Origin: Porphyromonadaceae bacterium
Lineage (GTDB): Bacteria > Bacteroidota > Bacteroidia > Bacteroidales > Paludibacteraceae
Direction: 5' to 3'
Assembly (NCBI GenBank): GCA_905372135.1
Contig: CAJPNS010000041.1
Coordinates: 1 to 15,519, forward strand
Length of the DNA stretch: 15,519 bases
Part shown: one piece after another, positions 1 through 6,598 of the stretch
How the letters are laid out: each line of letters begins with the position of its first letter
How positions within the stretch are numbered: the first letter of the stretch is position 1
Made by a program: the position numbers and the translations under genes
Notes under the pieces: generated by a model
Databases searched by the model: none
Told to the model about the DNA's origin: nothing
The model's input: the letters and a program-made list of their open reading frames with translations, nothing else

Positions 1-62
1 CTTGCATGTGTTAAGCCTATCGCTAGCGTTCATCCTGAGCCAGGATCAAACTCTTCATTGTT
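1..62 (-). rRNA. 16S ribosomal RNA, 5' end only (partial)
   Basis: Read on the minus strand, these bases carry the universal 16S start (AGAGTTTGATCCTGGCTCAG, the classic 27F site) followed by GATGAACGCTAGCGATAGGC and the conserved CTTAACACATGCAAG. This is the 5' end of the small-subunit rRNA; the rest lies beyond the left edge. The GCTAGCGATAGGC version is the one I associate with Porphyromonas/Tannerella-like Bacteroidales rather than Bacteroides (GCTAGCTACAGGC). The exact mature 5' end is placed by comparison with E. coli (AAATTGAAGAG) and may be off by a few bases. Confidence 0.97.
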
Positions 63-270
63 AAGTTTCCCTTGTCTGACACATAACGTGCCAGTAGCTC
101 TGATGTATATTTATAAGTTTTTTCGTATTGACGGGAAGTCTTTTTAAAATAAGGTATATAAAATACACCTCATAGCTTCCTTATACTACATTTTTGTTGT
201 TTCAATATATCAATGACCTCTGTCTTCTAAAAAACTCCTCGACCTCTAAAAGTTCTCACCCCTCGAAATC
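63..270 (-). other. Transcribed leader of the rRNA operon
   Basis: This is the stretch between the inferred rRNA transcription start (near 270) and the mature 16S 5' end. It is AT-rich and has no credible reading frame. On the minus strand the 19-base segment at 76-94 folds as a 7-bp stem (CUGGCAC with GUGUCAG, one G-U pair) with a 5-base loop, about 14 bases before the mature 16S. A 7-base motif (AGAGGTC on the minus strand) is repeated at 215-221 and 241-247. Either could take part in processing or antitermination, but no boxA is clear enough to call. The matching processing strand after the 16S 3' end is outside the window. Confidence 0.65.
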
Positions 271-275
271 GGATT

Positions 276-307
276 GCAAAAGTAATACTTTTTTACTCCA
301 CCACAAA
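276..307 (-). promoter_or_regulatory. rRNA operon promoter (Bacteroidota sigma-ABfr type)
   Basis: On the minus strand the -33 element TTTG (304-307) is separated by exactly 19 bases from the -7 element TACTTTTG (277-284), matching the Bacteroidota consensus TTTG-N19-TAnnTTTG. Transcription should begin near 270 and run leftward through a leader of about 208 bases into 16S. A single strong copy is visible; I found no second tandem promoter with both elements between here and the upstream gene. Confidence 0.85.
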
Positions 308-317
308 ACTTTTTCGC

Positions 318-360
318 AAAAAAAATCGCATAATTATTCAACCACTTGATTATCAGCGAT
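318..360 (-). terminator. Intrinsic terminator after the FAD oxidoreductase gene
   Basis: On the minus strand, 16 bases past the stop codon at 377, ATCGC (356-360) pairs with GCGAT (325-329). Inside it, ATAAT pairs with ATTAT and CAA with TTG, with small bulges, around a GTGG loop. The stem is followed directly by eight T residues (318-325 as A on the plus strand). This is a standard factor-independent terminator layout. It ends only about 10 bases before the -33 box of the rRNA promoter, so it should keep the upstream operon from reading into the rRNA operon. Confidence 0.7.
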
Positions 361-376
361 AAAAATTTGCATTAAA

Positions 377-1879
377 TTAAACATTTTGTATGTCCGAAAG
401 GATTTTCTCTATCGAAACGAATTCCGAAGCAGTAGAAATAGCACTCACAATGACTCCAAGCATCCCGTGTAGATTGATATTTTGTCCCGTAAAATAGAAG
501 TTTGGTATCTTAGTACGTTGTGATACACGAGATTGTATCGGATTCCCTTTATCTTTGGCTATACCGTATAGAGAGCCGTTGGCGGTAGCCGTATAGTCGC
601 GATAAGTAAGTGGCGACGAAGTATAATAATATGCTATACAGTCTTTTATACCGGGGAATTGCATATCGAGTTTATTTATCATTTTTTCGGCACACTCTTT
701 TTTAAATGCTTCGTAATCAGCTCTCCTACGACCGACAGTACTATTTTCCCATTTACTTACATCGGAATATTTCATATAAGTAATGACCTCTGCACTTTCT
801 GCATATTCGTTCTGTTCGTCGGATAATTGATGGATATACAAATAACTCGAAGGAAACGTCTCTAAGTCACATCGATTACTACGAATACACTCCTCATCGT
901 CAAAGAAATAGAAGTTGTAATTATTGTATTTTACACTATTCTTTTTGAAGACTATATAAAGTGTAAATACCGATAATGTATTCTCCATATCGGTAATACG
1001 GGCTCTATAAACCTTTCGTATCAATGGCGATTTTATTTTTGACAATGTAATACTCGGATGAACATCGGATACAAAATAATCTGCCTCCAACACTCGTCCG
1101 TCGCTAAGCTCGACGTGAGTCATCTGCTTTTGGTCGCATACAAACTCCGTTACTTCCGCTCTCGTAAGTACCTCACCTCCCATACTTTCGATAGATCGAG
1201 CCAAACACGATGCGATAATATCGCTTCCACCCAATATACGATAAGCCGACTGTATATAGAAATTATTAAGATGTACCATCACGTATGCGGGAGTCTTGTC
1301 CCAAACACCGGCATACAGAAACGAATTTGCCGCCAATACTGCTTGTAAATGAGGATTATCGGTACACGAGGCGATGAAATCGTTGTAAGAGGTAGAGAGT
1401 GCCTCACGATTTATAGTCGAGTCTTCGGAAATATGCCTAAGGCTATGAGTAAAAGAGGCTTCTGCTATCTCTCTGATACGTCGCACATATAGAGCTATAT
1501 CTTCTCTATTATTGGGAAATTGAGCAGCCATGGTATCGATAAAATGCTCTGGTCCATAAGCATAGCGATACGTATTATTGCCGATACGAAATACGTCGAA
1601 ACCATCCCTATCGAGAGGAACCACCTTTATATTATCGAGCAAATCGAGATATTTAAAGAATGTGTATAGGATTTGCCCCTTTTCCAGAGAGCCAATATAG
1701 TGCATTCCGGTATCGAACTTTACCCCATTGCGAGTAAAAGTCTGCAAGCAACCTCCTATCTGATAGTGTTTTTCTAAAACAGTCACTCGATAACCGTTTT
1801 TTGCCAGAATATACCCGCAAACCAAGCCACCAAGCCCACTACCGACTATGATTACACGTCCTTTGGAGTTCGACGACAT
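377..1879 (-). CDS. Phytoene desaturase / retinol saturase-like FAD-dependent oxidoreductase
   Basis: 500-residue flavoprotein of the phytoene dehydrogenase-related (CrtI/COG1233) family. An N-terminal dinucleotide-binding fold is visible: GSGLGG at residues 13-18, the ribose-binding acidic residue E36 at the end of the second strand, and GGCLQTF at 42-48. The family's C-terminal FAD-binding segment follows at about 464-485 (TGQNINLHGMLG). Family members saturate, desaturate or isomerise long polyenes and similar lipids. The overall look (GMHYIG near residue 58 and the C-terminal TGQN) resembles the all-trans-retinol 13,14-reductase-like subgroup. No phytoene synthase, cyclase or other carotenoid gene is nearby, so the substrate is unknown and a carotenoid role should not be assumed. 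It is the last gene of a minus-strand operon, 61 bases after the coiled-coil gene, and is followed by a terminator. There is no clear Shine-Dalgarno; the region before the ATG is A/T-rich, as is usual in this phylum. Confidence 0.85.
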   Translation of the reverse strand: MSSNSKGRVIIVGSGLGGLVCGYILAKNGYRVTVLEKHYQIGGCLQTFTRNGVKFDTGMHYIGSLEKGQILYTFFKYLDLLDNIKVVPLDRDGFDVFRIGNNTYRYAYGPEHFIDTMAAQFPNNREDIALYVRRIREIAEASFTHSLRHISEDSTINREALSTSYNDFIASCTDNPHLQAVLAANSFLYAGVWDKTPAYVMVHLNNFYIQSAYRILGGSDIIASCLARSIESMGGEVLTRAEVTEFVCDQKQMTHVELSDGRVLEADYFVSDVHPSITLSKIKSPLIRKVYRARITDMENTLSVFTLYIVFKKNSVKYNNYNFYFFDDEECIRSNRCDLETFPSSYLYIHQLSDEQNEYAESAEVITYMKYSDVSKWENSTVGRRRADYEAFKKECAEKMINKLDMQFPGIKDCIAYYYTSSPLTYRDYTATANGSLYGIAKDKGNPIQSRVSQRTKIPNFYFTGQNINLHGMLGVIVSAISTASEFVSIEKILSDIQNV

Positions 1880-1940
1880 TAAAAAAACTTTATTACTTTA
1901 CCTTTTGCGAGCAATGGCTAACACTCTACGAAACAATGCC

Positions 1941-2843
1941 TTATTCCAACTCAAACTCTTTTGTTCCGGTCAGATGACTATCTATAAAGATATCGACACG
2001 ATAGGAGCCTTTAAGCAAAGTCTCGTTTATAGTCCAGTAAACTGTCTGAGGAGTCTCTTGGCCGGTATATTCAAAATGCTTTTTAGCGGAATAGACGATA
2101 TTACGATTTTCGTATGGAAAAGAGTCGCTCGAACGAGTAAACAGCACCTCGCCATTCGGATTTACTATCCTTATATACACTATCTTATCACCGACACTTG
2201 CAGTAATATTTTTCGATACCACAAACGAAAATTTTATTATGTCGGCTCTATTGACTTTGGTAGTCTTTTTGCCTGTTCTGCTCTGCAACTCCACTACAAT
2301 ATTTCTTGTTTCGAGTTGTGCGGCACGGGTAACTTTCTCTCTAAGACGTTCATTACGTTGCGATAGTGTATCGACGCGCTCTGAGGCTTCTTGATATTTT
2401 CGAGTAACTTCCACATTCTCCGTACGCAACACCGTATTCTCTTTATTAAGCGAATCTACCTGAGAGATATAGTAAGTCAATACTTTCCTTACAGACGCGA
2501 GTTCGTTCTTCAACTCATTTATACGCTTAGTGTTAGTAGCTTTCGTAGTGCGGAGCTCTTCGAGCAAAAGCTGTACTCGTTTCTGTTCGTCACTAAGTTT
2601 TTTGAGTATGGAGTCGTTGTTTACCTGAAGTCTAAACCCTTCGAGATCATTAGATAAGACCACATAATCTTGTTCGAGTTGAGTCTTGTTTTGCTCCATT
2701 TGTTCTGCTTCGTAGGAGTATTGTTCTACTATTTCCAAGTTTTCGTTTTTTGCCTTTTGAAGTTGAAATATCAGATAACCAACTACTACCATAAGCAATA
2801 CCACTACGACAGATACTATTATAACCCATTTCTTACTATTCAT
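1941..2843 (-). CDS. Membrane-anchored coiled-coil protein of unknown function
   Basis: 300 residues, not assignable to a characterised family. A short basic N-terminus is followed by one hydrophobic segment (about residues 6-27), which is most simply an uncleaved membrane anchor. Residues about 29-175 are rich in E, Q, K, R, N and L with heptad-like spacing and no prolines, so a long coiled coil is expected. Residues about 180-300 contain alternating hydrophobic stretches and look like a compact beta domain ending in EFELE. Such proteins are sometimes labelled SMC-like because of the coiled coil, but there is no ATPase head here. The gene lies 48 bases after the DciA-like gene and 61 before the oxidoreductase, so co-transcription is likely; a weak promoter of its own is also possible. 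A structural or tethering role at the inner membrane is inference from architecture only. Confidence 0.8.
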   Translation of the reverse strand: MNSKKWVIIVSVVVVLLMVVVGYLIFQLQKAKNENLEIVEQYSYEAEQMEQNKTQLEQDYVVLSNDLEGFRLQVNNDSILKKLSDEQKRVQLLLEELRTTKATNTKRINELKNELASVRKVLTYYISQVDSLNKENTVLRTENVEVTRKYQEASERVDTLSQRNERLREKVTRAAQLETRNIVVELQSRTGKKTTKVNRADIIKFSFVVSKNITASVGDKIVYIRIVNPNGEVLFTRSSDSFPYENRNIVYSAKKHFEYTGQETPQTVYWTINETLLKGSYRVDIFIDSHLTGTKEFELE

Positions 2844-2886
2844 AATCTTATAAACTATTTATATACCACATCTATTTTTCGACTCG

Positions 2887-2915
2887 CAAATTTATAAAAA
2901 AACAATATTCTCAAC
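2887..2915 (-). promoter_or_regulatory. Possible internal promoter for the coiled-coil gene
   Basis: The minus strand has a -7 match TAAATTTG at 2887-2894, overlapping the stop codon of the preceding gene. GTTG at 2912-2915 lies 17 bases upstream, which is short for this promoter class and only a 3/4 match. Transcription would start near 2880, about 37 bases before the ATG at 2843. It is weak and may be chance in AT-rich sequence. Confidence 0.35.
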
Positions 2916-3197
2916 GAACTCACATCCTATTTTATTGTTTATTTGTTTTATAATGTTCGACTTCTGAAGAGCAAGATTGGATTTAAGCGGAGACGACGAC
3001 ACCTTGACTGTCAGAGTATTATCTTTCATCTTTATTTCCGATAAATATGAATAGACCACATCTCCCAATATTTTGGGTAATATACTGTATGCTACCTCTT
3101 TATCCATATATTGCTTGAACACTTCTTCTCCGTACATTGATTTTATAGCTTCCATAACCAAGCCTCTATCGATACGTTTGGGCGATTTCCTTTCCAT
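2892..3197 (-). CDS. DUF721 / DciA-like protein
   Basis: 101 residues. The C-terminal half follows the DUF721 pattern: a beta strand (LTVKVSSSPLKSNL, from about residue 62), a helix with ALQKSNIIKQIN, then a conserved terminal strand (IGCEFVENIVFL). DUF721 contains DciA, which helps load or operate the replicative helicase DnaB in bacteria that lack DnaC. Whether the short Bacteroidota members do this is inferred from homology. The protein is near the usual length for the short form and has no extra C-terminal extension. It starts 15 bases after the stop codon of the nuclease-fold gene and so is very likely translated from the same message. As I recall, the DUF721 gene of many Bacteroidales sits beside recF; here recF is about 10 kb away. 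Confidence 0.75.
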   Translation of the reverse strand: MERKSPKRIDRGLVMEAIKSMYGEEVFKQYMDKEVAYSILPKILGDVVYSYLSEIKMKDNTLTVKVSSSPLKSNLALQKSNIIKQINNKIGCEFVENIVFL

Positions 3198-3212
3198 AAC
3201 ACACTGTGTATT

Positions 3213-4235
3213 TCACTTATACAAAACGATATCTACAAGTACCGGCAGATGGTCGCTAAAACCACCGTTGTATCGCATACCTATATATGTACGAAATGGC
3301 TTCTTGCCCACAGGTTTATCGTCTTCGAGCAACCATTCGGGCGAAAATATCTGAGTGCTTTTTTCTAAGATTTCGGTTTTGCCGCCCCTCTGCAACAAGG
3401 CTCCCGAAACTATTATCTGGTCGAGCATATTCCACTGTTGCTGAAAACGGTACGTCCCTCTACCATCTTTGTGAAATCTATAAGTAATATTGTACAATTC
3501 CCTATCGACAACTTGCGTAGTGTCTGCAGAGAACGGATTGGCTCCGAGCACTTTGACAATGGAATTATTATCGGGCATATCGTTGAAATCTCCGAGAATC
3601 AATATCTTAGCTTTATCGTTGATACCAAACAAACTATCGACAGCCTCCCTCAGATAGCGTGCCACCGCCAAACGTCGAGGTTCGCTCTCCAACTCTCCGC
3701 CGAGCCTCGAGGGGAAATGATTGACAAAGACGTGCAGAGTATCGCCATTGGTCAAAGTCCCCGAAGCATAGAGTATATCTCTTGTCGTCGACTGTGTATT
3801 AGGCAGTTGTACTCTTATGGGACGCGAATTGACAGGCTTGAACTTGTTTGGCAAATAGAGCAATCCGACGTCTACACCGCGGGCGTCGGGCGACTCGTAG
3901 TGAATTATCTTATAACCAATATTTTGTAGCCCCGTTTTATTGGTCAGTTCGTATAGCACGTTGTAGTTTTCTATCTCGCACAACCCAATCAGAAACGGCG
4001 GATTCCACTCGCCTGCCGCTGCCACGACCTTGGCTATATTGTATAGTTTCTGACGATAACGGTCGTACGTCCAGCCACGTAAGCCTCCACGCAGATATTC
4101 ACTATCGTTGTACAACGAGTCGTCGCGAGTATCGAACAGATTTTCTACATTATAGCTCATTATCGTCAGAGTATCCTGTGAGAAGAGATTGACCGTAAAG
4201 AGTATAAATAATATGGTCAGATATATTTTACGCAT
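3213..4235 (-). CDS. Secreted endonuclease/exonuclease/phosphatase-fold protein
   Basis: 340 residues with a Sec signal peptide (hydrophobic residues 4-18, cleavage expected around FSQ at 18-20), so it should act outside the cytoplasm. The rest is an EEP-fold domain of the DNase I / exonuclease III / sphingomyelinase superfamily. The metal and catalytic positions are present in order: N29 in SYNVEN, E87 in CEIEN, H173 in VNHFPSR, D216 and N218 in GDFND, and D328-H329 in FSDHLP. These indicate an active, Mg-dependent phosphodiesterase or phosphatase. Superfamily members cut DNA, RNA, inositol phosphates or lipids, so the substrate cannot be given; scavenging of extracellular DNA or periplasmic phosphoesters are options. 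It is the first gene of the minus-strand operon, 22 bases after a plausible promoter and 15 bases before the DciA-like gene. Confidence 0.85.
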   Translation of the reverse strand: MRKIYLTILFILFTVNLFSQDTLTIMSYNVENLFDTRDDSLYNDSEYLRGGLRGWTYDRYRQKLYNIAKVVAAAGEWNPPFLIGLCEIENYNVLYELTNKTGLQNIGYKIIHYESPDARGVDVGLLYLPNKFKPVNSRPIRVQLPNTQSTTRDILYASGTLTNGDTLHVFVNHFPSRLGGELESEPRRLAVARYLREAVDSLFGINDKAKILILGDFNDMPDNNSIVKVLGANPFSADTTQVVDRELYNITYRFHKDGRGTYRFQQQWNMLDQIIVSGALLQRGGKTEILEKSTQIFSPEWLLEDDKPVGKKPFRTYIGMRYNGGFSDHLPVLVDIVLYK

Positions 4236-4262
4236 ATCCCTAAAAAATTATTTTATCAACGA

Positions 4263-4293
4263 CAAAGATATGTTTTTTTACTACACATTAAAA
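4263..4293 (-). promoter_or_regulatory. Promoter of the EEP nuclease-DciA-coiled-coil-oxidoreductase operon
   Basis: On the minus strand TATCTTTG (4263-4270) fits the -7 consensus TAnnTTTG. A TTTT (4290-4293) lies exactly 19 bases upstream in the -33 position, a 3/4 match to TTTG. The predicted start is near 4256, which leaves an AU-rich leader of about 20 bases before the ATG at 4235. Confidence 0.65.
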
Positions 4294-4340
4294 AGCGATT
4301 TATCCGAAAAGATAGAAACCTGATAAACAACACAATAACA

Positions 4341-5003
4341 TCAAGCCAATACAATCAAGCTTTTATGCCATACTGCCATAGCTATAATAGTGACAACTAA
4401 CACAATAGCGATAATATTAGACTCTCGTTGCGGAATCGTTATTTGGGTACAAGTCGGTCGTAATTTTTTTAGCAGAAAATATACCGCAAAACCGACGCCG
4501 ACGCCTAATATAGTACCGCAAACGACATCAAACGGATAGTGAACTCCCAGATAAACACGTGAAAATCCGGTTAATAACGACCAAACCACAATAAACCACA
4601 TGTACAATCTATTGCGAAATAGTAGTGCGGAAAAAGTAGCGAAAGCCAACGAATTAGCAGCATGTGACGACACGAAACTATAACCTCCGCCACGACAATC
4701 GTGTACTATACTGAGCAACCCTTCGAGCGAAGGCTCGTGTGTGGGGCGAAGTCTCTCTACAAGCGGTTTTATAAGCCCCGACGACAATTGGTCGGAAAGC
4801 GTGATAAGTAGCACTATTGCAAAAAACACAGCCCACGACTCTTTACGATAAGTGCGGATAATGGTATAAATAATGGCTAGTGCGGTGATAAACCACACTT
4901 TCTGCCCCGAAAAGATATAAAAAAAGTCGTCCCAAAATGGAGTATGCCATCTGTGTATTTCGAGCAAAATGGCTTTGTCTAACGATATAAAGTACTCAAG
5001 CAC
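4341..5003 (-). CDS. PAP2-family membrane phosphatase
   Basis: Type 2 phosphatidic acid phosphatase domain in a multi-pass inner-membrane protein. The three family motifs are present in order: K-x6-RP (KPLVERLRP), SSHA in place of PSGH (the histidine is kept), and SR-x5-H (SRVYLGVH). Four to six hydrophobic segments surround them, with the active site expected on the periplasmic side. Likely substrates are undecaprenyl pyrophosphate, phosphatidylglycerol phosphate or lipid A phosphates. The frame is open to 5183, but I place the start at GTG 5003 (221 residues). The product then begins (V/M)LEYFISLDKAI, like other family members, while the upstream 60 residues are cysteine-rich and unlike the family. 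A -7 promoter box also lies inside that upstream part at 5034-5041. TTG at 5009 is an alternative start. It is divergent from the lipid A deacylase-like gene. Confidence 0.85.
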   Translation of the reverse strand: MLEYFISLDKAILLEIHRWHTPFWDDFFYIFSGQKVWFITALAIIYTIIRTYRKESWAVFFAIVLLITLSDQLSSGLIKPLVERLRPTHEPSLEGLLSIVHDCRGGGYSFVSSHAANSLAFATFSALLFRNRLYMWFIVVWSLLTGFSRVYLGVHYPFDVVCGTILGVGVGFAVYFLLKKLRPTCTQITIPQRESNIIAIVLVVTIIAMAVWHKSLIVLA

Positions 5004-5033
5004 AACCAATAATCGAATATTAATATAGATATG

Positions 5034-5041
5034 CAAAGGTA
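5034..5041 (-). promoter_or_regulatory. -7 element of the PAP2 gene promoter
   Basis: TACCTTTG on the minus strand matches TAnnTTTG exactly. A TTTG at the expected -33 distance is missing; the nearest TTG (5057-5059) is only 15 bases away. Transcription would begin near 5027, about 24 bases before GTG 5003. This argues for that start rather than the first ATG of the open frame. Confidence 0.55.
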
Positions 5042-5094
5042 GTGAGAATTTCGGTGCAACGTACGGATTATAAATTAAATTCACATAACAGGCA

Positions 5095-5106
5095 GCCGTA
5101 TACGGC
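5095..5106. promoter_or_regulatory. 12-bp perfect palindrome between divergent promoters
   Basis: GCCGTATACGGC is its own reverse complement. It lies between the two divergent -7 boxes (5034-5041 on minus, 5206-5213 on plus), in a stretch for which I accept no gene. A dimeric regulator could bind here, but there is no regulator gene in the window and a single copy may be chance. Confidence 0.3.
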
Positions 5107-5205
5107 GTCTTTCCCGAGCAATCACCACATTCACAACAAACACATATAAAACGACTTACAACAAAGAAAACTGACACTAACACTATCGATTCGACAAAAT
5201 TGTAC

Positions 5206-5213
5206 TACCTTTG
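5206..5213 (+). promoter_or_regulatory. -7 element of the deacylase-like gene promoter
   Basis: TACCTTTG matches TAnnTTTG exactly. No good TTTG stands at the -33 distance. The expected transcription start is near 5220, about 16 bases before ATG 5236. The element sits between a possible TTG start at 5200 and ATG 5236, so the ATG is the credible start. Confidence 0.55.
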
Positions 5214-5235
5214 TAAAAATAGCCACAAAAGTAAT

Positions 5236-6444
5236 ATGCTATCGAATGTCGTTGCTCTCAGAGGTCTCATAATTACGATACTACTCTCTTCTACAACACT
5301 TTACGCACAGTACAAATATACTGCAAAAAGTGTTTTTTACGGAGGTTGGATAGTGCCGCACTCTAAGAACCTCGATACCATTGCCAAAGGCGCGGTACTT
5401 GGCGGTGAGCTAGCACTCGAATGGAAGTCTGAGCCGGGTGAAAACAATTGGCAGCAGTATTGGCATTTTCCGAATATCGGTATTGGGCTTGGCTTTATCA
5501 ATCTGGGAAACAACCAATTGCTCGGCAATGCGATTTACGGCTATCCGTATGTATCTATGCCTATGTATAGCGGCAATCGCCTGGCAATCAATCTAAAAAT
5601 AGGCACGGGACTTAGCTTTGTCACGAAAACTTGGTACGATGCCGATATGTCGCGAGGAGTCGAGGCAGGCACAGCCAATTCTGCTTTCAGTTTCCCCGTC
5701 AATTGCTATCTGACGGCAAGTACACACTTCGCATATCGAATTAGCGAGCGTCTGTCGCTTGCGGGCGACGTGGGATATTCGCACATGAGCAATGGCAGTT
5801 TTCGCAACCCTAATTTCGGGATGAATATAATCTACGCTCAGTTGGGAGCAAAATACGACTTCTTGGCTCACAACGCAACGATACGATACAACACTGAATA
5901 TCATCCACCTGTAGCCCACGAAGCAAAAGCCGTGATATCGGGATTCTCTCGTGAAATACATTACAGAGATCACAAAAGTTTTTTCGTAGGCTCAGTACAT
6001 ATAGGCATCACCACCCCCATAACCAACTGGTATTCACTTGGTGGCGGAGTAGACGTTTTCTACGACGGAGCTTTCACGAAACGCCCTTCGAACGATAATC
6101 CACTGTTTACCAGATACAAAATCGAGGAAGATAAGTTTACCAATAAACTAAGAGCAGGTATAGCCGTAAATAATGAGGTGATAATGGGGCGATTGAGCGG
6201 TATTGTCGACTTAGGAATATACCTATACGATCCGATAAAAAACTCATACCCACAAACAAACAGCCGACGTGGAATATTCTACTCGTATAACATTAATAAT
6301 GAGGACGGTTGGAACTATATCAGACTTGCAATACGGTACAAAATTCACAATAACATCGCTCTTCAAGGAGGAATAAAGCTACATCGGAATGTGGCGGAAA
6401 TGCTCGAATTTGGAGTGGGTTACTTGCTTCCAATATACAGATAG
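5236..6444 (+). CDS. PagL-like acyloxyacyl hydrolase / lipid A deacylase-family outer-membrane protein
   Basis: 402 residues from ATG 5236; the frame opens at TTG 5200, but a promoter box lies between. The signal peptide is about residues 1-24 (ending TLYAQ). The mature part alternates amphipathic strands rich in Y, G and N and ends in an aromatic-rich strand (GVGYLLPIY), as expected for an outer-membrane beta barrel. The segment WHFPNIGIGLGFINLGN (about 76-92) and the motif SHMSNG (182-187) match the Bacteroidota acyloxyacyl hydrolase family (PagL-related), whose active site is H-x-S-N followed by an acidic residue. His183 and Ser185 are present. Counting 14 residues from the histidine, as in Pseudomonas PagL, gives Asn197 rather than Glu, so activity is uncertain. 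The known reaction is removal of a 3-O-linked acyl chain from lipid A. The protein is much longer than PagL (about 150 residues), and its C-terminal half may be a second set of barrel strands. Confidence 0.7.
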   Translation: MLSNVVALRGLIITILLSSTTLYAQYKYTAKSVFYGGWIVPHSKNLDTIAKGAVLGGELALEWKSEPGENNWQQYWHFPNIGIGLGFINLGNNQLLGNAIYGYPYVSMPMYSGNRLAINLKIGTGLSFVTKTWYDADMSRGVEAGTANSAFSFPVNCYLTASTHFAYRISERLSLAGDVGYSHMSNGSFRNPNFGMNIIYAQLGAKYDFLAHNATIRYNTEYHPPVAHEAKAVISGFSREIHYRDHKSFFVGSVHIGITTPITNWYSLGGGVDVFYDGAFTKRPSNDNPLFTRYKIEEDKFTNKLRAGIAVNNEVIMGRLSGIVDLGIYLYDPIKNSYPQTNSRRGIFYSYNINNEDGWNYIRLAIRYKIHNNIALQGGIKLHRNVAEMLEFGVGYLLPIYR

Positions 6445-6598
6445 ACCAATACTCGCATACAACTGATTATCTGCATGTAACACCCATCACTTTTAGGTTG
6501 AACCCATTATCAATTCAAAATATAGTCGAATCGTATGGGCAAATTGATTTATTATTATTATCTTTGCACAAATTTTCTTACATAAATATATTATTATT
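6445..6598 (+). promoter_or_regulatory. Intergenic region with the yajC promoter
   Basis: This AT-rich gap holds no gene. TATCTTTG at 6559-6566 matches the -7 consensus TAnnTTTG; a TATG at 6534-6537, 21 bases upstream, is a 3/4 match to the -33 box. Transcription should begin near 6573, giving a leader of about 25 bases. ATT triplet runs flank it (6551-6561 and 6591-6600), the second running directly into the ATG of yajC. I see no convincing hairpin terminator for the deacylase-like gene. Confidence 0.55.

Noticed and set aside
377..1879. Part of a carotenoid biosynthesis cluster
   Set aside because: No phytoene synthase, cyclase or hydroxylase gene is nearby, and the family acts on many substrates.
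1941..2843. Calling the coiled-coil protein a chromosome segregation SMC protein
   Set aside because: No Walker motifs or hinge; the similarity would come only from coiled-coil composition.
5004..5183. Cysteine-rich 60-residue N-terminal extension of the PAP2 open frame
   Set aside because: It does not resemble PAP2 N-termini, contains the predicted promoter box, and the family-like start is at GTG 5003; treated as non-coding.
5200..5235. 12-residue extension of the deacylase-like gene from a TTG start
   Set aside because: The -7 promoter box lies inside it and the signal peptide starts cleanly at ATG 5236.
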